Shown here: positions 14,265 through 25,970 of the stretch, one piece after another
Numbering within the stretch: the first letter of the stretch is position 1
Layout: every line of letters begins with the position of its first letter
Position numbers and translations under genes: made by a program
NCBI RefSeq assembly: GCF_964340395.1
Contig: NC_135569.1
Coordinates: 1,395,342-1,459,341 of the forward strand
Source: Glandiceps talaboti
Taxonomy: Eukaryota > Hemichordata > Enteropneusta > Spengelidae
Reading direction: 5' to 3'
DNA length: 64,000 nt
Notes under the pieces: model-generated
The model's database searches: none
Told to the model about the DNA's origin: nothing
The model's input: the letters and a program-made list of their open reading frames with translations, nothing else

Positions 14265-17200
14265 GTCTGTCTGTCTGTCTATGTCTGTTTGTCTCTATGT
14301 CTCTGTCACTGCCTGTGTCTGTGTCTCTGTGTCTGTCTCTGTCTCTGTCTGTCTGTCTGCCTGTCTGTCTATCTCTCTAATTGTCTCTGTCTGTCTGTCA
14401 GTCGGTCTGTCTGTCTGTCTGTCTGTCTCTCGCTGTCTGACAGCTTTGAAATGAAAGTTAGTACAGAGAAAGTTAGATATTGCAGAGAACTGATTAGGTT
14501 TTGGTTAACATCTTATCAATATTAATGATGATTTTATGTAAGTAACAATTTTTGGTAATTAGCCATTATCAAAATTTTAAACTTTTATAATTTAGTACGC
14601 ATAACAATGTGACCATTTAACAGTTAGTGTTGGGGCTATGTCTTCGACCAGAGAAGACTTGTTGTATTTATACCCATTTTGTTGATTTCTTTTCTGACAG
14701 ATCAAGATGTGAATATACAAGTCAGCTGAAAAATGATTTAGCAAGTTACTATAGTTACAATGAATATCTCATTGATAAGATTATGGACTTACTTCCACTC
14801 ACAGAGGTAAGTAAATCTAACAATGTCAAATCAAACACAAAGATTTCGTTTTTGTGGCTAGTAGTCCAAATTCGAAAGTGAAGTCAATTGTTTATGTCCT
14901 TATGATTTACAGATGTTTTGTTTTGTTTTGACTGCAACCTCATGGGTACTGCAAGGGCAAGAAAGCGGCAAAATGGATGACTGTAAAGACACAGCACATA
15001 TCACACGCTAACATTGAAATAGCTGACATGAAAAATGCAGAACACTATTTTGAAATTAAAGAAACTAACACTACTCTGAAAACAAAATGGCTGACATGAA
15101 AGATGCAGAACACTATTTTTAAATCAAAATGGCCGACAGTGATGATGTTGAACACTATACTCTGAAATTAAGATACCAAAGACTACTCTGAAATGAAATG
15201 ACGGACATAAATTACAGAGCACTACACTTTGAAATCAAAATGGTTGACATTTAAAATGACACTGAACACTTAATCTTTAAAATCAAAATGGCCAACAGGA
15301 AAGACACTGAACTGTATTCTGAAATCAAAATGGCTGACATGGTGGCCAAAAATGTGACAGGAATCAAATTAATATGGAACAAAAATTGTTTATTACTTCT
15401 GACTTGAATGTATCCCTTAGAAGTCACAGTCAACTATATGTATGTTGTGAAGTAAAAGTGACTGTAGAATCTAGTGTAGAATTTATTTAAATGATTTCAT
15501 TCATAATTTATGATTATTTCATCCTTTCTTGTAGCTGGTAGAATTTCTTGAAGCAAATGAAGTACAGAGACCATTAACAATTAGAACAAATACTCTGAAA
15601 ACAAGGAGAAGAGATTTGGCTCAGGTAAAATAGTTTAGATTTTTAATGTCATACCGAACATGTACATGATGATTGAATCTGTTGTTGATTTAATGTTCAG
15701 AGACTGTCCAATTTGGATGAAGAATTTTTTTGTCGATGTGTCAAGTAGCAATCACTCTACAATTAAAATCTTGAAATCTGAAATAAAAAATGTCATCTGG
15801 CTCAACAAAAATCTTACTAAGATTGGTACATGTTATCACCAGACTCAACAAAAATGTCTGACTAATATTGCTAGAGTTTTGTTAAACCAGATGATAAAAT
15901 GGAGCAGTGTTTTAGGAAGATTTTTTTGAGCCAGATAATAATCAGTTTACTTGTTACTCTGTTTCAATCCAGTCACAAATAGAGGTTTATAAACTTGGGA
16001 TATATTGTCAGTAATATTCAAATCTACTTTACTTTCTTTCAGGCATTAATCAACAGAGGTGTAAATTTAGATCCAGTCGGGAAATGGAGTAAAGTTGGTC
16101 TGGTTATTTATGATTCAACAGTTCCCATAGGTAAGTTGAGTTTATATTGAACTAATCTAGTCTATTGTAATCACTGTGGGGGTTCTGTTTAAAGTAGAAT
16201 ACACCTCAAGCACAAATTTCACTAAAAATCAAAGTTCTTCAAATCTCTCCTAACTTTGCCACTTGAAAGCTTACTTCTGGTCCTTTTGAAACAAAAAGAA
16301 ATTTGGGGTTTCACTGTCTTGTTTTCAAGGACATCGTCGATCTATTATTTTACCATAGAGTGAAACACAGTATTCAGTGGCCATATTGGATTTTAAAATG
16401 GCTGAAGTTTCGCAAATTTGTATCGCAACAAAGAAACTGCAAAAGTTGAAATAGTTTATTTCCAAGGTGCATTTTATGGTAATATAAAATGATAGACAAT
16501 CTTGTATTGAAATATTCATAATCTTATATGCAGCCTACACACATCAATTGTCATGATGTTCGGAATGATGATGGTCGACTGGCTGGCTAGGAATCTGTAT
16601 GTTGCAGTTTCTAACCTCGCTTCTGCTTTTCTGAAATGCTAAAGCCCTTTAGCAAGAATTGAACCATGATTGTGCCCCAGTCAACCCAGCTGTATAATTG
16701 GGGACCTGGTAGGATAGCAGTTGCTATTTGTAATCTCTTAAGTCCTATAGTTTATAAAGGCTGCAATGGATTGTAAACTCCTTAGGTAGCTGAAGAAGTA
16801 TAATATGGCTGTTGTTCCACTATAGGTCCATTAGGGGTAATGATTATAAAGTGCATTGAGGACATTGTGGGAAATTTATAATTTTATTATCTTTCTAACT
16901 TTACATAAATCACTGTGAAACAGACTACATTGTAGATATTTCAGAGGAATCAACATAAATTCTTTTCTTTCATTATCGATTATTTTTTTGTTTCTAGGGG
17001 CAACACCAGAGTACTTGGCTGGCCACTATTTACTACAAGGTGCATCTAGTTACTTACCTGTGATGGCACTAGCACCTCAGGAAAATGAAAGAATATTGGA
17101 TATGTGTGCTGCACCAGGTGGAAAAACTACATACATAGGTAAGTTTTGACTCTAAGTTGTCTTTTACAAATCTAGCAAAACAAACGTGTGTATGGTATAT

Positions 17201-20200
17201 GCTCAGGATTATCAGTGGTCATGGGTTCGAATCCTACTGGGAGCAGGATTTTTCTGTAACTGAACCAACCCAGTGTCAGTGTTCTACAGACTTGATGGGT
17301 ATCACTCAGCTGTGTCTCACTCCCAAGACGTGTATGAATTTGGGGAACTCCCAGAGTAATGATTTGAACAGTTTACTCACACGGAGACCACAGGTGCCTT
17401 ATGTGCTGTTCTTGAGTGACTCTGGTATAGCCTGTAGACTGACTGGGAAAGCCTTGACAGTTCCAAAGCAACATGATATGGAGAATGCAACATAGCCCTG
17501 TCACATAGTCCCAAATCTGAATGGATTTCACTGGTTGTGTTTATGAATGTGTGTATACATTTATGTCTGCAAAAATGGCTGGGAGGAATTCCCAGCAAAA
17601 AAAAAAGAAGAAAAAGAAAGAACTGTGCTCTAAATCTTCATTCTTGTCAAATTATGTTTCTGTTGAACTACATAAATATCTTTATTTTCAATAATTCTTC
17701 TGTAGCTGCTCTCATGAAGAATACTGGGATACTCTTTGCCAATGATGCCAATAAGGATAGAGTGACAAGCATTGTGGGTAATATTCACAGAATGGGTATC
17801 ACCAATACAGTCATTTGTAATGAAGATGGCAGGTCATTTCCTAAGGTAAGAATGCATGACAGGATATTTGTAATGAAGATGGCAGGTCATTTTCCAAGAT
17901 AAGAATGTATGATGGGATATGCGTAATAGTGTCATAATAGCAATATTGGATCATGGGATATTTTCAAAGATAGAATGCATCATGGGTGTAAATTATTAAT
18001 TTAGAGATCATTTCTAAAATAAGAATGCACCATGGGATTAGATTATGGTACTCACATCAATTTTGAAGGGTAAGACTGCATCATCAAAGTTTACTTGGTT
18101 TATTGCATAATTATAGAAGAGACATTAAACTCTAAAAACATTTTTTTTTCAGATCATTGGAAATTTTGACCGTGTTTTGCTAGATGCTCCCTGTAGTGGT
18201 ACTGGTGTTATATCAAAAGATCCACTTGTGAAAACCAGCAAGGTATGCAAACAGTTGGTGTGGATGTTAAAAATAAGTGCGAGAGTCTGGGTAACCAAAA
18301 CTATGTTTTCATTGGTATCTTTGCATAGAAGACATCAAGAACACAACATATCTTATAGTTGTGTATGTGGTATAATGAAATTTATTTTTTACTTGTTACC
18401 ATGTCAACCATAGTTCCATTTATCTGTTCTTTACTACCATTTTAGGATGCTAAAGATATCCAAAGGGTTGTGACAATGCAGAAAGAACTGATCCTAGCTG
18501 CTATTGATTCTGTGGATGCCAAGTCAAAAAGTGGTGGTTATTTAGTCTATTCAACGTGTTCTGTATTGGTAGGTGTCCAGTATTTGCATTTAAAGTCACA
18601 CAGTCCTTAAAAGGTATGACTGCCTGGGCCTGGGACCCTATTTTGCATATGACTGACTGTATGTTTAGGGTGGAGAACTTGTGACGACTCACTGGCAAGT
18701 AATCACCAAAAATATAAACATTCCCTATCTGGGTTCTTCACATGCAAATGCCGCATATTTGAATAATCCTGCGTGACACACAATCTAAACAGCTGTTTCC
18801 AGGGGAATTTTTCTCATTTTGAAGGTTTTTTTCATTCTATGAAACAAACAGATTGCTTTTCAACTAATTTGTGTATCAGGTTACCATCCTACAACATTCA
18901 AAAACAATTTGTACATGATACATGACCTGTGTGTTTCTCGGAGCACAGAAAGAATGCTGAAAACAAGACCCAGAAGCTAGTACGCTGTACAGCAGTTTGA
19001 ATTTCCCGCATTTGCATAGATTAGCCATAATTCTCTTTATATAGGGTAGTTGTATGTTAACTTTACACGTCTGTTTAGCATTAAAGCTTCACTAGCTGTA
19101 ACTGAGGGACTATTTGTCTGATTAGACAACCAAGAATAGCGTCTTTGAAAATTGTTAAAATACCAATAATTAGACACTGTACATATAAATGTTGTCTTTG
19201 TTTCTGTGGTAGGTGGATGAGATTGTTACTGTTAACATGTTGTCTTTGTTTCTATGGTAGGTGGATGAGAATGAATGGGTTGTAGATTATGCATTGAAGA
19301 AAAGACATGTCAAATTGGTGCCAACAGGTTTAGATTTTGGTAAACCAGGATATAAGAGGTAAGAGTCTTTCTTTTGAAAATTATTCATTTATCATAACAT
19401 GTAGTAGTGTGGCAGCATGTAGTAGTGTGGCAGCATGTAGTTGTGTGGCATCATGTAGTAGTGTGGCAGCATGTACATGTAGTAGTGTGGCAGCATGTAG
19501 TGTGGCAGCATGTAGTAGTGTGGCAGCATGTAGTTGGCAGCATGTAGTAGTGTGGCAGCATGTAGTCGTGTGGCAGCACGTAGTAGTGTGGCAGCACGTA
19601 GTAATGTGGTAGCATGTAGTAGTGTGGTAGCATGTAGTAGTGTGGCAGCATGTAGTAGTGTGGCAGCACGTAGTAGTGTGGCAGCACGTAGTAATGTGGT
19701 AGCATGTAGTAGTGTGGCAGCATGTAGTCATGTGGCAGCATGTAGTAGTGTGGTAGCATGTAGTAGTGTGGTAGCATGTAGTAGTGTGGCAGCATGTAGT
19801 CGTGTGGCAGCATGTAGTAGTATGGCAGCATGTAGTCGTGTGGCAGCATGTAGTAGTGTGGCAGCATGTAGTAGTATGGCAGCATGTAGTAGTGTGGCAG
19901 CATGTAGTAGTATGGCAGCATGTAGTAGTATGGCAGCATGTAGTAGTGTGGCAGCATGTAGTAGTGTGGCAGCATGTAGTAGTGTGGCAGCATGTAGTAG
20001 TTGTGGCAGCATGTAGTAGTGTGGCAGCATGTAGTAGTGTGGCAGCATGTAGTAGTGTGGCAGCATGTAGTCATGTGGCAGAATGTAGTAGTTGTGGCAG
20101 CATGTAGTCATGTGGCAGAATGTAGTAGTGTGGTAGCATGTAGTCATGTGGCAGAATGTAGTAGTGTGGCAGAATGTAGTAGTGTGGTAGCATGTAGTCA

Positions 20201-23200
20201 TGTGGCAGAATGTAGTAGTGTGGCAGCATGTAGTAGTGTGGTAGCATGTAGTCATGTGGCAGAATGTAGTAGTGTGGCAGCATGTAGTAGTGTGGCAGCA
20301 TGTAGTAGTGTGGCAGCATGTAGTAGTGTGGTAGCATGTAGTAGTGTGGCAGCATGTAGTCATGTGGCAGAATGTAGTAGTGTGGCAGCATGTAGTAGTG
20401 TGGCAGTATGTAGTGTGGCAGCATGTAGTCATGTGGCAGAATGTAGTAGTGTGGCAGCATGTAGTAGTGTGGCAGCATGTAGTGTGGCAGCATGTAGTAG
20501 TGTGGTAGCATGTAGTAGTGTGGCAGCATGTAGTAGTGTGGCAGCATGTAGTAGTGTGGCAGCATGTAGTAGTGTGGTAGCATGTAGTAGTGTGGCAGCA
20601 CGTAGTAGTGTGGCAGCACGTAGTAATGTGGTAGCATGTAGTAGTGTGGCAGCATGTAGTAGTGTGGCAGCATGTAGTGTGGCAGCATGTAGTAGTGTGG
20701 CAGCATGTAGTGTGGCAGCATGTAGTAGTGTGGTAGCATGTAGTAGTGTGGCAGAATGTAGTAGTGTGGTAGCATGTAGTAGTGTGGCAGCATGTAGTGT
20801 GGCAGCATGTAGTAGTGTGGTAGCATGTAGTAGTGTGGCAGCATGTAGTAGTGTGGCAGCATGTAGTGTGGCAGCATGTAGTAGTGTGGCAGCATGTAGT
20901 AGTGTGGTAGCATGTAGTAGTGTGGTAGCATGTAGTAGTGTGGCAGCATGTAGTAGTGTGGTAGCATGTAGTAGTGTGGTAGCATGTAGTAGTGTGGCAG
21001 CATGTAGTAGTGTGGCAGCATGTAGTGTGGCAGCATGTAGTAGTGTGGCAGCATGTAGTAGTGTGGTAGCATGTAGTAGTGTGGCAGCATGTAGTAGTGT
21101 GGCAGCATGTAGTAGTGTGGTAGCATGTAGTAGTGTGGCAGCATGTAGTAGTGTGGTAGCACGTAGTAGTGTGGCAGCACGTAGTATTGTGGCAGCATGT
21201 AGTAGTGTGGCAGCATGTAGTAGTGTGGCAGCATGTAGTAGTGTGGCAGCATGTAGTAGTGTGGCAGCATGTAGTAGTGTGGCAGCATGTAGTAGTGTGG
21301 CAGCATGTAGTAGTGTGGTAGCATGTAGTAGTGTGGCAGCATGTAGTAGTGTGGCAGCATGTAGTAGTGTGGCAGCATGTAGTAGTTGTGGCAGCATGTA
21401 GTAGTGTGGCAGCACATAGTAGTGTGGCAGTATGTAGTAGTGTGGTAGCATGTAGTCATGTGGCAGCATGTAGTAGTTGTGGCAATTACCTTGTTAACAA
21501 GACAGTGAGTCCAAAAATCTTATATGTTCCAAAAAAAGACCAGGAACAAGGTTTCATGTTGCAAATTTTGGAAAAATTTTGAATAACATCGATTTAAGGA
21601 ATTCGGTCCTTGAGGTGCATTTTGCCTTAAAACTTCACATAGAATTAGCAGTGTTGAACGTTGTCAGATTTTCTTTATCTATGGAATATATTTTGCAAAT
21701 TTAGAATTTCTGCCAATAACTTACACATAGAAAATGGCAGATGTGAAAAGGTATTACTAAAAATAGTCTCACAATTTTGTTGATATTGACAGATTTCGAG
21801 AATGGCGATTCCATCCAGCTATGGACTTGACAAGACGGTTTTATCCCCACACACATAATATGGATGGATTCTTTGTAGCAAAGTTCAAGAAATTAGACAA
21901 CAAAATACCCGGTAGCAAAGGTATATTATGACTTGTTCTTGTTACAGCATTGCCTGCCTGTGTTTTTGTTAAGGGCGGTAAGCAGGTAAAATCTACTGGG
22001 GTTCCTCTGTCATTTTACCAGCATTCCCTACCATTGTTTTTGTTAAGGGCAGTAAGCAAGTAAAATCTACTGGAATTCCTCTATCATTTTACCAGGATTC
22101 CCTACCAGTGTTTTGATTAAGGGCAGTAAGCAGGTAAAATCTACCTGAGTTCCCCTGTAATTTTATCAGGGTTCCCAAACAAAATTATGGTAGATTGTGG
22201 CAAAAACTATTCAGTTTTTTTTAACCCTTTTCCCAATTCTGTTACCAGGGTTCCCCAACCTTAGCAAAAATACTCCCCACAATTATTAGACTTGTGTTGA
22301 TTTCAGGCAAAAGATAATCTTGAATGATTTCTGAAAGTTTACTATCCTAAAATGTTCCATTAAAGGGGTCACCACCACAAAAAAAACTAAGACTTTTTTG
22401 TGATATGTGGGTTCTGGAGAGTCATTTAATGATTTTACACTGAAGTACTGAGAAACACTAAGTTGAAACTTGATCCTCATTTATTGTTCAGCAGAGGTCC
22501 TTGCTATGGACATGTGTACTAGGGAGTCAGAATATGTAATAACATAATATAATTATTTATGATTGTTTCATATGAAGGTAAAAAGGCCTAAAAAAATGAA
22601 TTGTTTGATTCCGGTTACCCGACCCCACCTAGTTTTTCACGCCGACCCTAAACTTTTTGTCACGTATTCGAGGAAAAAATAATAAAATCACGAAAATTGA
22701 GAAGAAATAGTGGATGCGGAAACTGACATCAACTTAAAAAGACAATATAAAACTGTTCATCCAATCTGTAATGGCTGTACATCTGATGAGAAGAAACCAG
22801 TAACACAGACACCATATGGAAAACAACAGAAAACATAACTACCTGAACTAGACACTCACACATGAAAAAATAAATAAATAACATTAAAATCAACCTACTC
22901 CACCTATTGTAAAATTGAGTGTAATCGGAACCAAACAATTTATTGTCTTAGGCCTAAACATTTAGAAGTATATTTTTATTTTTATCTTTTTTGTTTTAAT
23001 ATGGGTGCAAAACATGTCTAAGATATTTGCTTGAGTTCAAAGAAAGTATAATTTGTTGATGTTTATTTCAGATAAAACAGAAGAAACAGAAGGAGAAACC
23101 GAAGTCAATACAAATGAGAAGATAAAGCCTTCACAAGGGACATATACACAGTCTAATCCAAGTACTTCATTGTCAAATACAAAAGGAAAACCGGGATCTC

Positions 23201-23304
23201 CAAATGTGCCGAAATCTAAAGGTTTTTGGAATAAATCAAAACCTGGAGACTTTAAAGACTTTAAAAAGAAATCTCCATTCAATAAGAAGCAGAAGACACA
23301 ATAA
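9716..23304 (+). CDS. NOP2: NOP2/p120, nucleolar rRNA (cytosine-C5) methyltransferase
   Basis: Seventeen exons join in frame to 788 residues: 9716-9821, 10982-11024, 11203-11396, 11732-12192, 12806-12951, 13585-13670, 13942-14035, 14701-14806, 15535-15624, 16043-16130, 16998-17138, 17706-17845, 18153-18242, 18446-18568, 19261-19358, 21793-21920, 23072-23304. NOP2 methylates large-subunit rRNA and is needed for 60S assembly in the nucleolus. Residues 1-110 are basic. Residues about 95-310 are an extreme Asp/Glu tract coded partly by GAT repeats. The Nol1/Nop2/Sun methyltransferase core follows, with the SAM loop [11 protein letters not shown] (about 505-515), the DAPCSGTG motif with Cys579, and the catalytic STCS motif with Cys633. 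The Lys-rich tail is shorter than in human. All introns are GT-AG except intron 6, which is AT-AC. Intron 15 holds a 2.1-kb minisatellite. The catalytic residues are intact, so the enzyme looks functional. Confidence 0.95.
10029..10071 (+). other. G-run cluster, possible G-quadruplex, NOP2 intron 1
   Basis: Several runs of three to ten G separated by one or two T lie on the sense strand. This fits the general G3+N1-7 quadruplex rule many times over. It could fold in DNA or in nascent RNA. It may equally be a neutral mononucleotide expansion, of which this window has several (for example 12421, 25084, 50862). Confidence 0.5.
11758..12192 (+). repeat. Coding GAT/GAG repeat tract in NOP2 exon 4
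   Basis: In-frame GAT repeats with GAG and GAA encode almost pure Asp/Glu for more than 100 residues. Further GAT runs lie at 12144-12164 and, in exon 5, at 12838-12866. Long perfect triplet runs at the DNA level suggest length polymorphism within the acidic domain, which tolerates it. The antisense Ser-rich frames are artefacts. Confidence 0.85.
13235..13345 (+). repeat. Dispersed repeat fragment (family with copies at 40140, 40880, 63210)
   Basis: The block around GATGTGAAATCAGGAAATG, followed by AACTT...ATGAAAAT and TTTCTTGG, recurs near 40275, 40905 and 63445 with moderate divergence. No ends are defined. Confidence 0.5.
13671..13941 (+). other. NOP2: U12-type AT-AC intron of NOP2 (intron 6)
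   Basis: The exon ends at GAAG and the intron begins ATATCCTTTA, an exact match to the minor-spliceosome AT-AC donor. TACCTTAAC at 13924-13932 matches the U12 branch-site consensus (TTCCTTAAC) and ends only nine bases before the 3' end. The intron closes with AC at 13940-13941. Joining these sites restores Glu-Ala-Ser-Gln-Pro-Pro-Asp in frame, close to the human residues. No GT-AG pair gives a frame as good. Human NOL1/P120 intron F is the classic AT-AC intron, so this is an orthologous position. A TG microsatellite at about 13690-13774 fills much of the 271-base intron. Confidence 0.93.
13688..13846. repeat. TG/TATG/AAGG microsatellite inside the AT-AC intron
   Basis: More than 80 bases of nearly pure TG pass into ATGT/CATG units and then GGAA units. 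The Cys-Val frames are artefacts. Confidence 0.95.
14163..14445. repeat. TGTC tetranucleotide microsatellite, NOP2 intron 7
   Basis: About 280 bases of TGTC with TCTG/TCTC variants, making an uninterrupted pyrimidine-rich sense strand. It lies 255 bases upstream of the exon 8 acceptor. Confidence 0.95.
16570..16875 (+). repeat. SINE-like dispersed repeat, NOP2 intron 10
   Basis: The block CATGATTGTGCCCCAGTCAA through GACATTGTGGG matches the reverse complement of about 32010-32310. Fragments recur near 6950 and 10800. No coding capacity is visible. It is called SINE-like because of its size and dispersal rather than from clear RNA polymerase III boxes. Confidence 0.55.
17160..17622 (+). mobile_element. 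tRNA-derived SINE in NOP2 intron 11
   Basis: A B-box-like GGTTCGAATCC lies at 17224-17234 with a weaker A-box-like region upstream. A non-coding body of about 350 bases follows and ends in an A-rich tail (17598-17622). The 112-codon open frame across it has no coding support. Orientation is the same as NOP2. Confidence 0.65.
19190..19276 (+). repeat. Tandem duplication of the NOP2 exon 15 acceptor
   Basis: A 48-base unit holding the polypyrimidine tract, the AG and the first codons (GTGGATGAGA) is present twice. The upstream copy offers an acceptor at 19212 and the annotated one is at 19260. Using the upstream copy would keep frame but include an in-frame TAG at 19258-19260. The downstream acceptor is therefore the productive one. 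Confidence 0.85.
19395..21486. repeat. 18-bp minisatellite, about 115 copies, NOP2 intron 15
   Basis: The unit is GTAGTAGTGTGGCAGCAT with common variants (GGTAGC, AGTCAT, GCACGT) and shortened 12-base units. Because 18 is a multiple of three, both strands stay open for hundreds of codons (Val-Ala-Ala-Cys-Ser-Ser on +, Met-Leu-Pro-His-Tyr-Tyr on -). Both flanking exons are intact, so the array is intronic and these frames are artefacts. Confidence 0.97.
22585..22954. mobile_element. MITE family A, copy 1 (NOP2 intron 16)
   Basis: A 370-base non-coding element with terminal inverted repeats of about 30 bases (GGCCTAAAAAAATGAATTG at the left; its inverted copy ends TTAGGCC). The right flank is TAA. 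Three more copies lie at 28513, 43540 and 60270. The ends and the TAA site fit PIF/Harbinger-like MITEs. Confidence 0.75.
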
Positions 23305-25838
23305 AAAGATGGCATGTACGTCAATGTAAAATGAACTATCTATGTTATGCTCAGTACCTGTAATAACATTTTACCTCATGCTAGGGGGTCAGAATAGAAC
23401 AAGATGGTTGACATGTTCTCATACTCACCTATAGTAATGTATGTGTAGCAGAAGTCATAGCGTTGACCGGAAAATCAAAATATTGTTATTTCCTTGACAC
23501 ACCTAGGGAGTGTAACAGGAGCAGGCAGGTCACTTCTACCATATTCTGTTGTACATATTTTAAGAAATACTCCAGATCCATGGTAGTTAGTGGGGTTTGT
23601 CTTCTAAGGTTGTATGTTTGGAGTCACATGACTGGCGGAGGGTCTATGAGAAGACTAATGCAATGAGGAACAGTGACATCTTTCAATGCTTTCTCCTAAA
23701 TTCCAATATATATTTCATACAGTGTTGCAAATATTTGACTAAGATAGAAATTTAACACAAAATGGACCAGACTTACATTTTCAAACTACATACTCTTTTC
23801 ACCATTTTCATAAACCCTGGTGAATTTTTAAGTGAATGTATTTTTACCTAACGTTATACACAGGTATATAATTGTACGATACTACATGTATCAGCTAAAT
23901 ATGAAACAATAGGCGGATCTCGTGAAAGGATCTCGTATATAATTCATCATGTAGCAAGGTCAAAGAGTATGCTATTGAATACATGTATATATTAACAATC
24001 ATTTCACATTCCAAAATGTTTTTTGTCATTTTTACTGACAGTCAAGGCTATGATTACTGAAGTTGTGGTATGCAGTGTGTGTGTGTGTGTCTGTGTTTGT
24101 GTGCGTGTCTGTGTTTGTGTGCGTGTTTGTGTCTGTCTGTGTGTGCGTGTGTATGTGTGGATGTGTGTGCATATGCATTTGTGTGCGTGTCTGTCTGTGC
24201 ATGTGTGTGTGTGTGTACGTGTGTGTGTGTGCATGCATGTGTGTGTGTACATTGTGTGAACAACATTTTAACCCAACATTTAAAAAAAAAATATTTTGAC
24301 AGGGACGATCATGTTTTAAAGAAAGGCAATTGAGGGAGGGTCACTTTAGAAAACGGAATCGGAAGAGACTTACATTTTATGCAACAGACAAGACTTGAAC
24401 CCCCCCCCCCTGTAATTACTGAAGGTGCCCTAATTAGGTGAATCATGTGTAGTTTGTTGATGGTATACTGTACTATATACATCTATACATCTGAAAGTTG
24501 AGCATTCTCTATTAGATACTGGAACTAGTGGGTAACCTTTTATGCTTATCTATTTTTCAACTCTTAACCATTCAGCCAAAGAGTGAAGTGACAGTGTCCT
24601 ACACGAAATATGATGTGGTTCTAAGAAGCGTGTAAGTTGGCAAGATATTCATTCGTACATCTTCCTGAAATTTTCTCTGGCGTTTTCATTGGTAGTAATA
24701 TCAAGTAGTATGTGTGAATATCTATACATTTTCTCTATTACGTGTGAAATTAACGATAAAGTGAGAAAAACCATTGAGTGACAGGTGATGTAGTCACACA
24801 CATGCCAGAAAGAGAGGTTCTTTTAGCATTCTGACATAACTAACAAAGCAAAACACGATAATATAATATATAGATGAAAACAAAGTCTTGTCCGTTTTCA
24901 ATAAATGTATGGGTTGGTGGCTTCAACTTTATTCATTGTTTAGGATCAATCACTGCGATTAAAGTCTTGATTGCAAGTGTTTGTCTATTACTTCCAATAA
25001 CATCAATATACTTCCATGGACAGATCTACAAAGGAACTCCGTGTCTCTCCCCATATATGGACGAGATCTGAGTAAGGTCGTCGCCCCCCCCCCCTCCCCG
25101 TGGTCCGAGGTCCATGACTACATTTGTATCTGTACATTTGACCATTGATGTAATACCGCCATGTATGATTTGACCTACTCTGGATGCCAACGTGATATCT
25201 AGAACTATTAACCAGTGAGTGAAGGTGTAAATCGTACCATATAGGGACTGCACTAGCATGAACTTATCACATTGTCGAAACGATAGCCATTTTACTACGC
25301 TTGTTTTTTATGTTGTTTTCTACACAATTTAAATATATTAGGCCATCAAACTGTTCGGTCAACGTCCGACATTTGTCATTATTTTTTACGAGCTTGACGA
25401 ATCAACTTTATCTCTCAGTTCTCGTGGGGACGACCATATCAATTTGACCTCCGTCTGTGAACTGTTCTTAATCGTCTTGAATAAATCTGGAATAACCAAG
25501 GGATTACGATTATGTTATCGTTCGTCTCAAGAGAGAGATATAACATTAACCGAAATTAATTCACTTGGTTGCTCAGGATCTTCACTATCTACCGTCCTCT
25601 TTGGCACTGATTTTATTGTGTAGTTTTCAGTCTGATGCACGAAAACTTTGAAAGGAATTATTTTACAATATTGCAGAATCAACATCTTTTAAAACATATT
25701 TTCTAATATTAAAATATAATTATCGTATACATTTGATTAAATCTCCGGTGTTATCATTGTAAATATTAAAATCGAACTATTATTACAGTGGAAAAAGTGT
25801 ACCGAAAAGTACGCACTGAAAATAATGACGAGATCTCG
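23305..25838. other. NOP2-TCF19 intergenic interval
   Basis: No supported gene. It holds a TG/TGTGCG microsatellite at 24079-24254 and short C-runs at 24400 and 25084. AT-rich sequence leads up to the TCF19 5' region. An AATAAA at 23300-23305 overlaps the NOP2 stop, and I see no better downstream polyadenylation signal. Confidence 0.7.
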
Positions 25839-25970
25839 TTAAGAAGATAGCGAGATTTGACGCGAGATAAATGGCGGCTTTTTCGAACGAGGACGACGTC
25901 CATGTACTCTGAAGCGAGCGACACGAATTACTCCTCGATACGCATTTTGCGTTCTTGATATTGGTAAAAA
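25839..25970 (+). promoter_or_regulatory. TCF19 5' region with ATGGCGGC motif and short upstream ORF
   Basis: GC-richer than its surroundings. AAATGGCGGC at about 25870-25879 matches a YY1-type site common at animal promoters and translation starts. GCGAGATTTGACGCGAGA lies just before it. An upstream ATG at 25871 opens a 13-residue frame ending at 25912, before the main start at 25971. If the transcript starts upstream of 25871 this uORF could damp TCF19 translation. Inferred from motifs. Confidence 0.5.

Noticed and set aside
17157-17495. 112-codon gene in NOP2 intron 11
   Set aside because: It lies within a tRNA-derived SINE and has no splice or domain support.
19381-21469. Open frames of up to 466 codons on both strands (Val-Ala-Ala-Cys-Ser-Ser and Met-Leu-Pro-His-Tyr-Tyr repeats)
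   Set aside because: Created by an 18-base satellite whose unit lacks stops. It lies between two intact NOP2 exons.
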